A stretch of DNA of 64,000 bases from positions 124,001 through 188,000 of the forward strand of contig JAKLFB010000006.1 in NCBI GenBank assembly GCA_022711435.1. The letters run 5' to 3'. Source of the stretch: Verrucomicrobiota bacterium. Its GTDB lineage: Bacteria; Verrucomicrobiota; Verrucomicrobiia; Limisphaerales; UBA1319. The first letter of the stretch is position 1. Each line of letters begins with the position of its first letter. Under the pieces are notes generated by a model. That model was not told the origin of the DNA and ran no database searches. It worked only from the letters and a program-made list of their open reading frames with translations. A program made the translations under genes and the position numbers. Below are positions 1 through 9,073 of the stretch, piece by piece.

Positions 1-426
1 CGGATGTGTGCCCAGCGCCTGCGCCATCGCCCGCACGATCTTCTGCGAATACTCCCAATACACGTCGCAGTTCAGGCAGCAGGCCCGGCGCGTTCCCTCG
101 AACCGCTTCAGCCCGTCCTCGTCCACCGGCAGGATCTCCGGATGCTTGCGCGCCAGCCAGATCGGCGGCGCCGCCGTCGGCGTCCCCAGCACCACCTGGA
201 TACCGTGCCGCCCCATCACGTCCATCGCGCGCCGCATCCAATCGAAATCATAATGGCCCTCCTCCGGCTCGAACAATCCCCACGCCAGCTCCCCCATGCG
301 CACCACGTTGAACCCCGCCATCTGCATCATCTCGGCGTCCCGCTCCCATTGGGCATAGGGATTCTCTTCCGTGCCAGCATAGGGATACACCCAATGCTCG
401 GGATAATAGTCTACGCCGACGTACAT
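1..426 (-). CDS. Beta-galactosidase, GH42 family, N-terminal part (cut by window edge)
   Basis: The visible 142 residues are the N-terminal part of a GH42-type beta-galactosidase, which hydrolyses terminal beta-galactosides with a TIM-barrel catalytic domain. The start reads MYVGVDYYPEHW, followed by GFNVVRMGELAWGLFEPEEG and a TPTAAPPIWLARKHPEI stretch, all characteristic of the first barrel strands of GH42 enzymes. The acid/base and nucleophile residues lie beyond the window. The ATG at 426 is chosen because the conserved YYPEHW motif follows at once and the ATG a little further upstream meets a stop after five codons. No signal peptide is visible, so a cytoplasmic enzyme is likely. The reading frame stays open to base 1. 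Confidence 0.85.
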   Translation of the reverse strand, partial: MYVGVDYYPEHWVYPYAGTEENPYAQWERDAEMMQMAGFNVVRMGELAWGLFEPEEGHYDFDWMRRAMDVMGRHGIQVVLGTPTAAPPIWLARKHPEILPVDEDGLKRFEGTRRACCLNCDVYWEYSQKIVRAMAQALGTHP

Positions 427-609
427 AGGCTCATGGTGCTAGGTTCATGGTTACCTTATACCTGACGCCTTGGAATGGCAAAAGGTTTTCCTGGCGCCCG
501 TTGGCCCCGATCCCGCCTCCTTCGCGCGGGCCCGCATCAGGAGCGCCAAGAGGCCGAAGGCCCCTGCGCCCCCCCGAAAACATCGAGGCCCGCCCTCCCC
601 CCGCGATCC

Positions 610-1827
610 TCACCGCAGAGTCAGACAGACCAGATCGCCCGGCGTGTTCCTGCAATAGAGCCGCCCGTTGGCCAGGACCGGCATGGTCCAGCACTTGCCC
701 TGCAACACCTGGGCCCGCGCTCGAATCTCGGGCCCTTGCGGTTTCGCCGCCACCCAAATCAGCTCGCCCTTCCCTCCCAGGGCGAACAGCTGGCCGTCGG
801 CTGCCAGCAGGGCGCCATTCACCATCGGCAGCGACCACACGGACCGGCCGCTCTTCCACTCCACGCATTTCAATGCGCCCTTCTCGTCCCCGGCATTTCC
901 ATCCATGCCATACAAGTGCCCGTCGATCAAAACGGCGCCGCTGACCTGGCTGCGAATCACCTTGCTCTCCCATACCACCCGCGGTTCCTTCCCGCTCACA
1001 TCCAAAAGCGCGCAGCCGCGATCATACCCCGATGCGATAAACACCTCGTTCCCCCAGACGATCGGGTCCGCCGCATTCACGTCATATCGGGTCTTCCAAG
1101 GATGCCGCCAGACCTCTCGGCCGTCCTCGATCCGAACCGCCATGACATCCCGGAACCCGAACAGCACGGCGCAGGCCTGCCCCGAAAACGCGGCTGGCAC
1201 CGGCGTGCTGTAGCCCCCGGCGCCCGCGCCGGATTTCCAGAGCGCTCGCCCGTCAGCCGTGCCCAGCGCCAACCCCGCGTTGCCGGCATTGATGATCGCC
1301 CGGCGATCCTGGATCAGCACGGAGCCGGAAAACCCCCACGTCGGCCGTTCCAGCCCGAAATCCTTCATCAGATCGGCCTTCCACACCACGGCGCCTGTCG
1401 CCGCGTTCAGACAATAAACCTGTCCTTGCTTGCTCACCGTGTAAACCCGATCCCCATCGACGGTCGGAGTGGCCAGGGTGCCTCCCTCGTAATACTTCGG
1501 ATCCAGAGGACACGGGTAGGAATGCTTCCACTGCACGGTGCCGGTCCGCGCGTCCAGACAGTAAACGGTGTCGGTGTCGTTCTGGTTGCCGGTGGTATAG
1601 ACTCGATCCCCGCTGACGGACACCGCGGCGAATCCGATGCCGACGGACGCCTTCCATGCGACCGCGGGGCCTTGGGCGGACCAGCCGGCACCCGGCACGC
1701 TCTCGGTCGAGATCCCGTCATACCGCGGCCCGCGATAGTGGGGCCAATCCAGCGCCAAGCACCCCGCCATACTCCACCCCAGGACCGCTGCCGCCCATCC
1801 GGCCGGCCACCATCGCCCCCGCCCCAT
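610..1827 (-). CDS. Exported PQQ-like beta-propeller protein (BamB-like)
   Basis: About 405 residues with repeated propeller blades of the PQQ-like type, seen as recurring patterns such as DRVYTVSKQGQVYCLNAATG and TVYCLDARTGTVQWKHSYP. The N-terminus (MGRGRWW, then a hydrophobic run ending in SMAGC) looks like a lipoprotein or Sec signal, so the propeller is probably outside the cytoplasm. The mature part starts LDWPHYRGPRYDG, a common opening of these propellers in Verrucomicrobiota and Planctomycetota. The start at 1827 is favoured because the signal peptide follows directly; an in-frame ATG at 1917 would add 30 residues. Function is not known: such proteins are often annotated as quinoproteins or BamB but no PQQ ligands can be assigned here. 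Confidence 0.8.
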   Translation of the reverse strand: MGRGRWWPAGWAAAVLGWSMAGCLALDWPHYRGPRYDGISTESVPGAGWSAQGPAVAWKASVGIGFAAVSVSGDRVYTTGNQNDTDTVYCLDARTGTVQWKHSYPCPLDPKYYEGGTLATPTVDGDRVYTVSKQGQVYCLNAATGAVVWKADLMKDFGLERPTWGFSGSVLIQDRRAIINAGNAGLALGTADGRALWKSGAGAGGYSTPVPAAFSGQACAVLFGFRDVMAVRIEDGREVWRHPWKTRYDVNAADPIVWGNEVFIASGYDRGCALLDVSGKEPRVVWESKVIRSQVSGAVLIDGHLYGMDGNAGDEKGALKCVEWKSGRSVWSLPMVNGALLAADGQLFALGGKGELIWVAAKPQGPEIRARAQVLQGKCWTMPVLANGRLYCRNTPGDLVCLTLR

Positions 1828-2099
1828 CGTACCGTTCCGGCTCCACGGCCGCAGCGGCCGAATCCCAGCCTCCCCGCTGTGCAGCCCCACGCGACCTTCG
1901 AACCGATTGATTGTCATGGCGACCAACTTAGTGGGCGTCCTGTCCAGTGTCAATCGAGCCCTTCGCTGTCCGCCCTGCCCTGTCAATCCTTGTGTCACTT
2001 TTCCTGTTGCCTTGGCGCGGTCCGGTGTAGAAGATGGCTCGCATGGATCCAACGCGCCGGCCCGAGTGATGCCAGCGCACGACTTGGGACGACCATCAA

Positions 2100-2447
2100 A
2101 TGAGTGATCAACCGCCAGCCGAGGCGCCCGCCTCACAACCCAATGCCAAGGGCGTGCTTTGCATCAAGTGCGACCATCTCAACGCCCCCGGCAGCCGCGA
2201 ATGCGATTACTGCCAGGCTGCTCTTTGGGTTGCCTGCCGCCACTGCGGCGCCGAGACGCAGAGAGCCCTCACCAAGTGCACCCACTGCGGCCACCGCATC
2301 CACCGGCACTGGAGGCGCCCCCTGTGGTGGAAACGCCTCTTCTACGGCGGCCGGAAGCTGACCCTCTCGCAGGTCATGGTGATCCTCATCATCGTCCTGG
2401 TCACCTACCTCATCATCTTCGAGCTGCCGAAATACTGGAACCGCTAA
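2100..2447 (+). CDS. Zinc-ribbon protein with C-terminal membrane anchor
   Basis: A 115-residue protein with two short zinc ribbons: CIKCDHLN...CDYC (residues about 21-38) and CRHCGAE...CTHCGH (about 46-63), followed by a basic, Trp-rich linker and one C-terminal transmembrane helix (VMVILIIVLVTYLIIFELP). It is therefore a tail-anchored cytoplasmic zinc protein. The layout, Cys4 ribbons followed by a single helix, occurs in many uncharacterised bacterial proteins and gives no specific function. It is transcribed away from the propeller gene on its left and convergently with hemW on its right. No clear Shine-Dalgarno sequence precedes the ATG. Confidence 0.75.
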   Translation: MSDQPPAEAPASQPNAKGVLCIKCDHLNAPGSRECDYCQAALWVACRHCGAETQRALTKCTHCGHRIHRHWRRPLWWKRLFYGGRKLTLSQVMVILIIVLVTYLIIFELPKYWNR

Positions 2448-2496
2448 CTCCTGTTCGCCCCCGAACCGTCGCGAGCCGCCGCCCTTTCGGAAGGCC

Positions 2497-3648
2497 TCAC
2501 GACCGCAGCATCTGCTCCGCCACCCAGTCCGCCATCCGCAAGCCGGCCGGGTTGAGCCGGAACCGATCCGCCTCCCGCTTCCCGTAACCCAGCCGCTCGA
2601 TCTGCTCCAGCTCGGTCCGCCACTCCGTCCGCAGATCGTATCCGGTCGCTTGCCGGAACAGGTCATACGGCCACCCGCTCGTCAGCCGCAGCCCGAATGC
2701 CGCAATCTCCCCCGCCCGCGCCAGCGGCTCGAGCGCATCCACTTCCTCCATCGCCTGCTCTCCCCGCTCGAGCGCCGCACAATAACGCTCCAATGACCGG
2801 TGATTCCTCCGCCGCACCCCGCCCACGTGGCTGCATGCCGCCGGGCCGGCCCCATAATAGCTGCCGCCCCGCCAGTAATTGATGTTGTGCCGGCATGCCC
2901 GCCCCGGAAACTCGCCCGCGCCCCCGCCTCGCGCCCAGTTGGCCACTTCATACTGGCTCAGCCCCGCCGCGCCCGCCCGATCCAAAAGCAGGTCATACAT
3001 GTCGCACGCCAAATCCTCGTCCTCCCGGATCCGCCCCGCCGCCCGATCTCGAAACAACGGCGTGTCTTCCTCGTAAATCACCTCGTAACAGGCCAAGTGC
3101 TCGCTGCCCCAGGTCAAGACCTCCTCCAGCGTCCGCCTCCATCCCTCCAGCGTCTGACCTGGCACCCCGAACATCAAGTCGATGTTGACGTTCTCGAATC
3201 CGGCCCGCCGCAGGTCGTCGAACGCCCGGCGCGCATCCGCCGCCCGATGAATCCGACCCAGCCCCGCCAACACATCGTCATCCAGCGACTGGACGCCCAG
3301 CGACACCCGATTGATCCCCAGCGCACGCAGCCGGCGCGCCTTGGCCAGATCCATCGCCCCAGGATTGCCCTCCACGGTCCACTCGGCCGCCGGAATCATG
3401 CCCTTCCGATCCAATGCCTCCACCAGCCGATCCCAGTGGCGCGACTCCAGCAAGACCGGCGTCCCTCCCCCCACGTAGATGGTTTCCAGACGCCGGCCTC
3501 CATCCAGAGCGCCCAGCTCGCGCGCCACCGCGGCCGCATACCGATCCATCTTCGCCCCGTCGGCCGCTTCGGACACAAACGCGCAATACCGGCACTTCCG
3601 CACGCAGAAGGGCACGTGCACGTAAAGGCTCGAGACGGCCGGCTCCAT
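2497..3648 (-). CDS. hemW: Radical SAM protein HemW (heme chaperone, HemN-like)
   Basis: A 383-residue radical SAM protein with the cluster motif CVRKCRYC at residues 15-22, preceded by LYVHVPFC, and followed by the glycine-rich YVGGGTP motif. The length and the compact N-terminus that starts directly before the motif fit HemW, the heme-binding paralogue of oxygen-independent coproporphyrinogen oxidase, rather than HemN, which is longer. HemW is thought to deliver heme to membrane proteins. The ATG at 3648 is chosen over an upstream ATG because the conserved domain begins there and an AGGAA ribosome-binding sequence lies just upstream. The gene lies about 150 bp downstream of the cold-shock gene on the same strand. 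Confidence 0.88.
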   Translation of the reverse strand: MEPAVSSLYVHVPFCVRKCRYCAFVSEAADGAKMDRYAAAVARELGALDGGRRLETIYVGGGTPVLLESRHWDRLVEALDRKGMIPAAEWTVEGNPGAMDLAKARRLRALGINRVSLGVQSLDDDVLAGLGRIHRAADARRAFDDLRRAGFENVNIDLMFGVPGQTLEGWRRTLEEVLTWGSEHLACYEVIYEEDTPLFRDRAAGRIREDEDLACDMYDLLLDRAGAAGLSQYEVANWARGGGAGEFPGRACRHNINYWRGGSYYGAGPAACSHVGGVRRRNHRSLERYCAALERGEQAMEEVDALEPLARAGEIAAFGLRLTSGWPYDLFRQATGYDLRTEWRTELEQIERLGYGKREADRFRLNPAGLRMADWVAEQMLRS

Positions 3649-3796
3649 TTCCTGTTCAGCCTCTGATTCGTCGCTCCCGCACGCGCAAACTCCTCCTTTT
3701 AACCAATGAAGCAAACACCCTTCGCCCCCCGGCCGGCATATCGCATCCGCCACCAGGAGGCCCGCCACCAACCCATGCCTGCGGAGTCAATCCGGG

Positions 3797-4003
3797 TCAG
3801 GCGATCTCCCGCTGGACATTCGATGCCCGAAGCCCCTTCTCGCCTTGCATCAGCTCGAAGGTCACCTTCTCGCCCTCGTTCAAAGTGTGGTATCCTTTGC
3901 CGACGATCGAGGTGTGGTGCACGAACACATCCTTCCCTTCCTCAAAAGAGATGAATCCGAACCCTTTGCGGTTGTCGAACCACTTGACTATGCCGTGTGC
4001 CAT
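3797..4003 (-). CDS. Cold-shock domain protein (CspA family)
   Basis: A 68-residue single cold-shock domain of the usual family length. Both RNA-binding motifs are visible: KGFGFI (RNP1) and VFVHH (RNP2), in the order MAHGIVKWFDNRKGFGFI...DVFVHHTSI. Proteins of this family bind single-stranded RNA and DNA and melt secondary structure during cold shock or general growth. The ATG at 4003 gives the canonical N-terminus; an open frame continues upstream but is not conserved in character. There is a 121-bp region between this gene and the upstream glycosidase that could hold a promoter and a leader, as is common for csp genes, although no confident box was recognised. Confidence 0.93.
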   Translation of the reverse strand: MAHGIVKWFDNRKGFGFISFEEGKDVFVHHTSIVGKGYHTLNEGEKVTFELMQGEKGLRASNVQREIA

Positions 4004-4124
4004 ACGCAACCACCAGCCATCTGCCCTGCCGCATTCGCCATGAACATCGGCGCGGATCCTCACCACACCGCTGACGCATGCCGCAGGTACGGTAAAACCC
4101 TCACCCAACAGACGTTCAGGGTAA

Positions 4125-6932
4125 TCATAATCCCGCCCCCGAATCAAGCGGTTTCTTCAGTCGCAAGGCGATATCGGTCGCAAACTCGGGAGATTCCAGC
4201 GACCGCTCCCCGCCTCCCTTGATCGCCGCAGCCCGCACCACCGCCCCCGTCAGCGTGTCAATCCATTCCGCCCGCCAGTCGCCTTCGGGCAGGTCGATGC
4301 GCAAAACGGCCGGCCCCTTGGATTTCTCGGAGCCAACGTAAATGGCCACCGCCCGGCCAGGCTCGACCAGCGCCCGCACCCTGCCCCCCGCCGGCACTCC
4401 CCCGCGCACCACCGAGTTGTCCGGACGCATCCGGACAAAGTCGAAGCCGTGGATGAACTCGCTCAAAATCCGCATCTGCCGCCGAAACGCGGCGTTCCCG
4501 CCGCCCGGCTGGGTCGCCGGATACACAAACGTCCCATCCTCGTGCCCCGCCACGAACGAGTAATCGAGGTGGTTGAACAGGCCGCCGCCCGCCAGGATGA
4601 ACTCCCACGCCTCGATCCGATACGGCGCATCGTTCGTCCCCCGAAACCCGGTCTCGTTGTCCCCGATCACTTTCATGAGGCCGTAGTTCATCGCCACCGC
4701 ATCCGGCGGTGTCGCGTAATGGAAATTGAAAACGGAGACGGCGGGGTGCGGCTTTTCGATCCGCGCATGCTTGTTGGCGATGTTCTGGGTGATCAGATGC
4801 CGGCGCGGCAGGGCCCGCTCAGCCGCATCGATCACGTCGGCGATCCGATGCTGCCATGCCATGGTCACGCCCCCGAAATACGGCTCGTTGCAGATTTCGA
4901 ACATGACATTGTCGAACGGGTTGAGCTCCAGCACCAGCTTGCGCACCAGCGCCTCCTGCACCTCGATCAGACCGCCACTCCGGTCCAGCGTGTAGACCTC
5001 CTCGCGCCCGATCGCACCCACATCGTTGACATGGTTTTTCGCATTCATCGGGCTCAGCTCCCACTGCTTGTCCGCATACATCGGACAAAACAGGGTGAGC
5101 TCCACCACCACGCCCTTGCGCCCCGCGTAGCCGACGAACTCCTTCAGCCGCCGGAAGTACGCCTCGTCCCACCGATTCAGATCGAACCGGTTCCCACCGC
5201 CTGCGTAACCGGGCTGATCGCTGCGGGCCCACGGGCAGATGAACCGGCCCGGACCCGGCGCCAGCGTGTTCCGGGCGATCTTGAACGCGCCGGCCGGCTC
5301 GACGTACGCACCGCTGAAGGTCCGGGTCGCGTTCATTCCGTCTGCGGCCAGCGTGTCCAGGTACTTTCGATAATCGAAATCCAGGTTCAGCACCGCCCCG
5401 TAATGCTCGGCCGAGGTCACCAGAACCGTCGGCTTTCCGCGCCAAAGGAAATAATGGGGGTTGTCCGGGTGCAGCGCGATGGGCGACGCCGCCTGATCCG
5501 GCATCGCACGGCCGGCATCAGCCATGCGCGGGCGCCCCCGGACATCGAGCGCGATCACGCTGGCGATCTTATCGGGCGCCGATGGCGGCACGGCCAGGGT
5601 GATCCCGCCGGCATCCCGCCGAGCCGGGATCGTCTCTCCGCTGGCCAGAAGCCTCGCCCCCACCACCCGGTTCCCGAGCCCCGGGGCCTTGAGCTGGCCG
5701 TCCTGCGGCCAGTCGAACACGTGCAGATACAGGCGGGTGATCCCATCGGGCAGCGGCTTCTGTGTGCAGCGCCCCCAGACCAGGTTGGTGAACGGGCTGG
5801 CCGTGGTCCCGTGGATGGACTCGCCGTTGGTTCTCATCCAGGCGCCGATCGCCCGCAGCGCGTTGACGCTCTCCTCCGGCACCCCGCCATCCCCGCGCGG
5901 CCCGATGTTCAGCAGGTAGTTGCCCCCCTTGCTCGCAATGTCGATCAGGTTTCGGATCAGGACCTCATCGCTCTTCCAGGCTCGATCATGCTCGCTGTAG
6001 CCCCAGGTCGTGTTCATCGTCATGCAGGTCTCCCAGTCCACCCCCGGCATGCCGGTCGCCGGAATGTGCTGCTCCGGCGTCAGAAAATCGCCGTACCGCG
6101 GATCGATCCGCGGCGCCACCGAGTCGACCCCCATCCCGGTCCACCCCGCCTCCGGGATCCGAAACAGGCGGTTGTTCATGATGATCCGCGGCTGCCGGTC
6201 CCGCACCAGCCGCATCAGATCGAACGCGCGCCATGCCTCTTGCCCCTGAAAATCCTGGGCGCTGTAGTCCCACCACATCACGTCCACCGTCCCGTAGTTC
6301 GAGACCAGCTCGGTCACCTGCCCGCGCAGGTACTCGAGGTACTTCGCATGGTCGCGCTCGCCGTTGGGATACGGCTTGCCTTTGAGCGGATGCGGCAGTT
6401 GGCGGGACAAACCGTAGGCGTATTGGTCATGGTGCCAATCGATCACCGAATGGTAGTAGCCCACCCGCAATCCTTCGGCGCGGACAGCCTCGACGATCTC
6501 CCGCACCAGGTCGCGGCCCAGGACAGTCCCTGCGTCATACTCGCTCACCTTCGAGTCGTGCAGCGCGAATCCGTCGTGGTGCTTGGTTGTGAACACCACG
6601 TATCGGCAGCCCGACTCCCGCGCCAGCCGGGCCCATTCCCGCGCGAAATCCGCCTGCGGCCGAAACAGCGGAATGGCCCGCCGCGCATAGGTGTCGGTGT
6701 CGGCCCCAACGCGCTGCTGGATCCACTCCATCCCGCCCCGAGTGCCCACCGGCTTGCCTTCCCATGTGCCCGCCAGCCCGGAATAGAGCCCCCAATGCAC
6801 AAACAATCCGAATCGCGCCTCCCGCCACCAGGCCATCCGATCGTCGCGGTCCGCAGCCGGCTCCTGCCCGCTCGCCGCCAGGATCCCCAGAGCCAGCACC
6901 GCCAGCCCCCCATGCAGTAATCGAGTTTTCAT
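4125..6932 (-). CDS. Exported two-domain glycosidase: GH29 alpha-L-fucosidase fused to a clan-A-like domain
   Basis: A 935-residue protein with a Sec signal (MKTRLLHGGLAVLALGILAASG). Residues about 30-465 match GH29 alpha-L-fucosidases: WWREARFGLFVHWGLYS, the TKHHDGF motif near 117-122, and VDVMWWDYS, in which Asp222 fits the nucleophile. From about residue 480 a second enzyme-like module starts (HPDNPHYFLWRGKPT), contains FEICNEPY with Glu683 in an Asn-Glu-Pro motif typical of clan A acid/base residues, and a second Glu in IGDNETGF (about 760) placed like a nucleophile. This second part resembles the DUF4038/GH5-like group. The two modules share one uninterrupted frame. Twelve bases separate it from the upstream propeller gene, so the two are probably co-transcribed. 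Substrate is inferred to be a fucosylated glycan. Confidence 0.85.
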   Translation of the reverse strand: MKTRLLHGGLAVLALGILAASGQEPAADRDDRMAWWREARFGLFVHWGLYSGLAGTWEGKPVGTRGGMEWIQQRVGADTDTYARRAIPLFRPQADFAREWARLARESGCRYVVFTTKHHDGFALHDSKVSEYDAGTVLGRDLVREIVEAVRAEGLRVGYYHSVIDWHHDQYAYGLSRQLPHPLKGKPYPNGERDHAKYLEYLRGQVTELVSNYGTVDVMWWDYSAQDFQGQEAWRAFDLMRLVRDRQPRIIMNNRLFRIPEAGWTGMGVDSVAPRIDPRYGDFLTPEQHIPATGMPGVDWETCMTMNTTWGYSEHDRAWKSDEVLIRNLIDIASKGGNYLLNIGPRGDGGVPEESVNALRAIGAWMRTNGESIHGTTASPFTNLVWGRCTQKPLPDGITRLYLHVFDWPQDGQLKAPGLGNRVVGARLLASGETIPARRDAGGITLAVPPSAPDKIASVIALDVRGRPRMADAGRAMPDQAASPIALHPDNPHYFLWRGKPTVLVTSAEHYGAVLNLDFDYRKYLDTLAADGMNATRTFSGAYVEPAGAFKIARNTLAPGPGRFICPWARSDQPGYAGGGNRFDLNRWDEAYFRRLKEFVGYAGRKGVVVELTLFCPMYADKQWELSPMNAKNHVNDVGAIGREEVYTLDRSGGLIEVQEALVRKLVLELNPFDNVMFEICNEPYFGGVTMAWQHRIADVIDAAERALPRRHLITQNIANKHARIEKPHPAVSVFNFHYATPPDAVAMNYGLMKVIGDNETGFRGTNDAPYRIEAWEFILAGGGLFNHLDYSFVAGHEDGTFVYPATQPGGGNAAFRRQMRILSEFIHGFDFVRMRPDNSVVRGGVPAGGRVRALVEPGRAVAIYVGSEKSKGPAVLRIDLPEGDWRAEWIDTLTGAVVRAAAIKGGGERSLESPEFATDIALRLKKPLDSGAGL

Positions 6933-6944
6933 CGCATCCAGCCT

Positions 6945-8738
6945 TTATTTCTTGCCTATGCAGAAGAGATGTTTCTTGCCGCGGATATAGATCCGGCCAT
7001 CCATGAAGGCGGGCGAGGCCCAGACCTCCTCCCCCAGCGGGCATCGGCCCCGCTCCTTGAACTCGTCCCCCGTCTCCAGCACCACGCAAACACCGCTGTC
7101 GCTCCAGATGTAGAGGCGGTCGCCGGCAATGCTCGGCGAGGTCTTGCACTCGAGCTCGAGTTCCTTCTCCCAAAGCTTCTTGCCGTCCGCCAGCCGATAG
7201 CACGTCACCGTCCCCATCCCCGTCACCAGATAGACGCGCTGCCCGTCGCTCACCGGGCTGCAGATGTCCGGCAGCCCGTCCTCCGCTCTCCAGGCCACGT
7301 GCGTTTCCGTCACGTCCCCCGACCCGTCCGCGCGGACGGCCGATAGCGCCTCGCTCTCCATCGCCGCCAGCACCAACCCCCCCGCATGGATTGGCGAGGG
7401 CGTCACCTCGCCATAGAGCACCTTCGCCCGCCACAGCTCCTTCCCATCGCTCGCCTGGTAGGCCATCAGCCACGGATTGCCGCAGGCGATGACCTGCGGC
7501 CCCTGTGCGGTCCGGATGCAGATCGGGCTGGCCCACGAGTTGGGCACCGGCCGCGGCTCGGTCTGCCACGCCATGACGCCGGTCGCCGAATCGAACGCCC
7601 GCAGGCGCGATTTCTGGTCTTTGGGTTCTCCCTGATCGAGCAGAACCAGCAGCCGGTCCTGGAACATCTCGAGCGAGGAGGAGTGCCCATAGCTGTTGTC
7701 AGGCAGGCCCAGGTTGGTGGCCCATGCCTGCCGGCCCGCATAATCGAACCCCACCAGATCGCCATTGGCGAAGATCGCGTACACCCGCCGCCCGTCCGTC
7801 GCCGCCGTCGCGATCGCATAGCCGCCGTCTTCCTCGGCCACATTGGGCGTCTCGGTGCTGGATCGGACGATGTTGGTGGCGGCCTTTTGCCAGAGCAGCT
7901 TGCCGTCCCTGGCGTCGTAGCAGAGCACCTCCTGCCGCTGGGAGTTGCCCCCCGTGATGAACAGCCGGTCGCCCCACACCACCGGCGAATTCGGGCCCAA
8001 AACATCCACCGCCGTCTTCCACACGATGTTCTCGCCCGTCTCGCCGTTCCACGCCGACAGGACATTCGTGTACGCCGACACGCCCGCCCCCGCCGGCCCT
8101 CGGAAACGAGGCCAGTTCTGGCTCCATTCCTCCTCGGTCGGATACGGCGTGGCCGGTGTGGGCGGCGCTGCCTCGGCCGCTGGAACCGATTCGGATTCCT
8201 GAGCCGCCGCCGCGGCGAGCCCCTCGGCGCTCAAACGCGCCCCGGACTCGACCGCGAGCCAGAGCCCGCCCAGCCCCACCGCGCCGCCGGCGCATGCGAC
8301 AGCCCACCGGGCCCGGGCAGCCCGCCGCCGCTCGCCCTCCGGCGTCAGCACAATCGCAGCCAGCCGCGGCATCCGCTTCCGATACAGGACCGATTTGATC
8401 GATACCATGAAGACCGCCGCTGCGCCGAGCAGCAGCCAGCCACCCTCGGAGCCCCGTTCCGCATGCCGCACATAGGCGCGGCGCAAGCGCAGGTCGAGCG
8501 CCCGGATCTGCTGCTTCAGCCCGTCGTCCAACGGCTTCTGGGCCAGCGCGCCTTTCAGCTCCGCCAGCTCGGCCGAGGTCAGCGGATCCACCGCGCGACC
8601 CTGGAAATAGTTGGCCACCAGCAGCACCGCCACCACGGCGCACACCACGCCCGACACCCAGGCCGTCCGGCGCGCCGCATCTCGTCCTGGCTCATCCGGC
8701 TTGGACGCCGTCGATTGGATCTTGGGGGGGATCGTCAT
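6945..8738 (-). CDS. Membrane-anchored PQQ-like beta-propeller protein
   Basis: About 597 residues. The N-terminal 180 residues carry three hydrophobic helices (near VVCAVVAVLLVANYF, WLLLGAAAVFMVSI and VACAGGAVGLGGLWLAV) with a charged, probably helical linker between the first two. After a Pro-rich stretch the remainder is a PQQ-like propeller starting WPRFRGPAGAGVSAY, with blades such as VLCYDARDGKLLW and VTCYRLADGKKLWEKE. It is likely a propeller displayed outside the membrane. The start MTIPPKIQS is preferred to an upstream ATG that lies inside the mobile element at 8759-9030. That element lies about 20 bp upstream of the chosen start and could influence expression. It sits 12 bp upstream of the fucosidase gene. 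Confidence 0.78.
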   Translation of the reverse strand: MTIPPKIQSTASKPDEPGRDAARRTAWVSGVVCAVVAVLLVANYFQGRAVDPLTSAELAELKGALAQKPLDDGLKQQIRALDLRLRRAYVRHAERGSEGGWLLLGAAAVFMVSIKSVLYRKRMPRLAAIVLTPEGERRRAARARWAVACAGGAVGLGGLWLAVESGARLSAEGLAAAAAQESESVPAAEAAPPTPATPYPTEEEWSQNWPRFRGPAGAGVSAYTNVLSAWNGETGENIVWKTAVDVLGPNSPVVWGDRLFITGGNSQRQEVLCYDARDGKLLWQKAATNIVRSSTETPNVAEEDGGYAIATAATDGRRVYAIFANGDLVGFDYAGRQAWATNLGLPDNSYGHSSSLEMFQDRLLVLLDQGEPKDQKSRLRAFDSATGVMAWQTEPRPVPNSWASPICIRTAQGPQVIACGNPWLMAYQASDGKELWRAKVLYGEVTPSPIHAGGLVLAAMESEALSAVRADGSGDVTETHVAWRAEDGLPDICSPVSDGQRVYLVTGMGTVTCYRLADGKKLWEKELELECKTSPSIAGDRLYIWSDSGVCVVLETGDEFKERGRCPLGEEVWASPAFMDGRIYIRGKKHLFCIGKK

Positions 8739-8758
8739 GGACAATGGTTGGCTGCTAA

Positions 8759-8788
8759 GGGTCTGTGCAAAAATTACTTCCGGTTTTG
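8759..8788 (+). repeat. Left terminal inverted repeat of the MITE-like element
   Basis: Begins GGGTCTGTGCAAAAATTA and is preceded by TAA at 8756-8758. It matches the reverse complement of 9001-9030 at 28 of 30 positions. Confidence 0.8.
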
Positions 8789-9000
8789 GCGGGAGCGCCG
8801 CCGGGCCCGATGCGAGGCGCAAGGGAGGGAGTGTATCCCCTGCGATACTCGACCGACCGAGCCACGAAGCCGATGGCCCGGCGCCGCCCCGCCCCTGCGG
8901 GCTGGGGGCCTTGGGCGCGCTGGCTGTGTTGCTCCTCGCTCACAGACCGCGCGGGTATGCTCGCTCGTCGCGCCTTGCCAGCCCGCCCAATCCCCTCCAG

Positions 9001-9030
9001 CAAAATCGGAATTAATTTTTGCACAGACCC
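9001..9030 (-). repeat. Right terminal inverted repeat of the MITE-like element
   Basis: On the + strand it ends TAATTTTTGCACAGACCC and is followed by TAA at 9031-9033, the second copy of the presumed target duplication. Confidence 0.8.
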
Positions 9031-9073
9031 TAAGGTGATCGATCGGTTCGGATCGGTCCGATCCATCCGTTTC

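Larger units (their letters stand above)
8759..9030. mobile_element. MITE-like non-autonomous element with 30-bp terminal inverted repeats
   Basis: A 272-bp segment bounded by near-perfect inverted repeats (30 bp with two mismatches, outer 18 bp identical, beginning GGGTCTGTGCAAAAATTA) and flanked on both sides by the trinucleotide TAA, which fits a 3-bp target duplication. The interior codes for nothing convincing and is itself an imperfect long palindrome: GGCGCAAGGGAGGGAG-type sequence on the left pairs with the CTCGCTCGTCGCGCC-type sequence on the right. Size, ends and lack of a transposase fit a miniature inverted-repeat element mobilised in trans. A TAA-type duplication is found with some IS5-family elements, but the parent transposase cannot be named from this window. 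Confidence 0.75.

Noticed and set aside
610..1827. A true PQQ-dependent dehydrogenase
   Set aside because: Only the propeller fold can be seen; the Asp/Glu, Cys-Cys and calcium ligands of PQQ dehydrogenases were not found.
4449..6920. A long open frame on the + strand opposite the GH29 fusion gene
   Set aside because: It is a GC-rich shadow of the fucosidase gene: the translation is Arg/Pro/His-rich without domains, and the minus-strand product has clear catalytic motifs.
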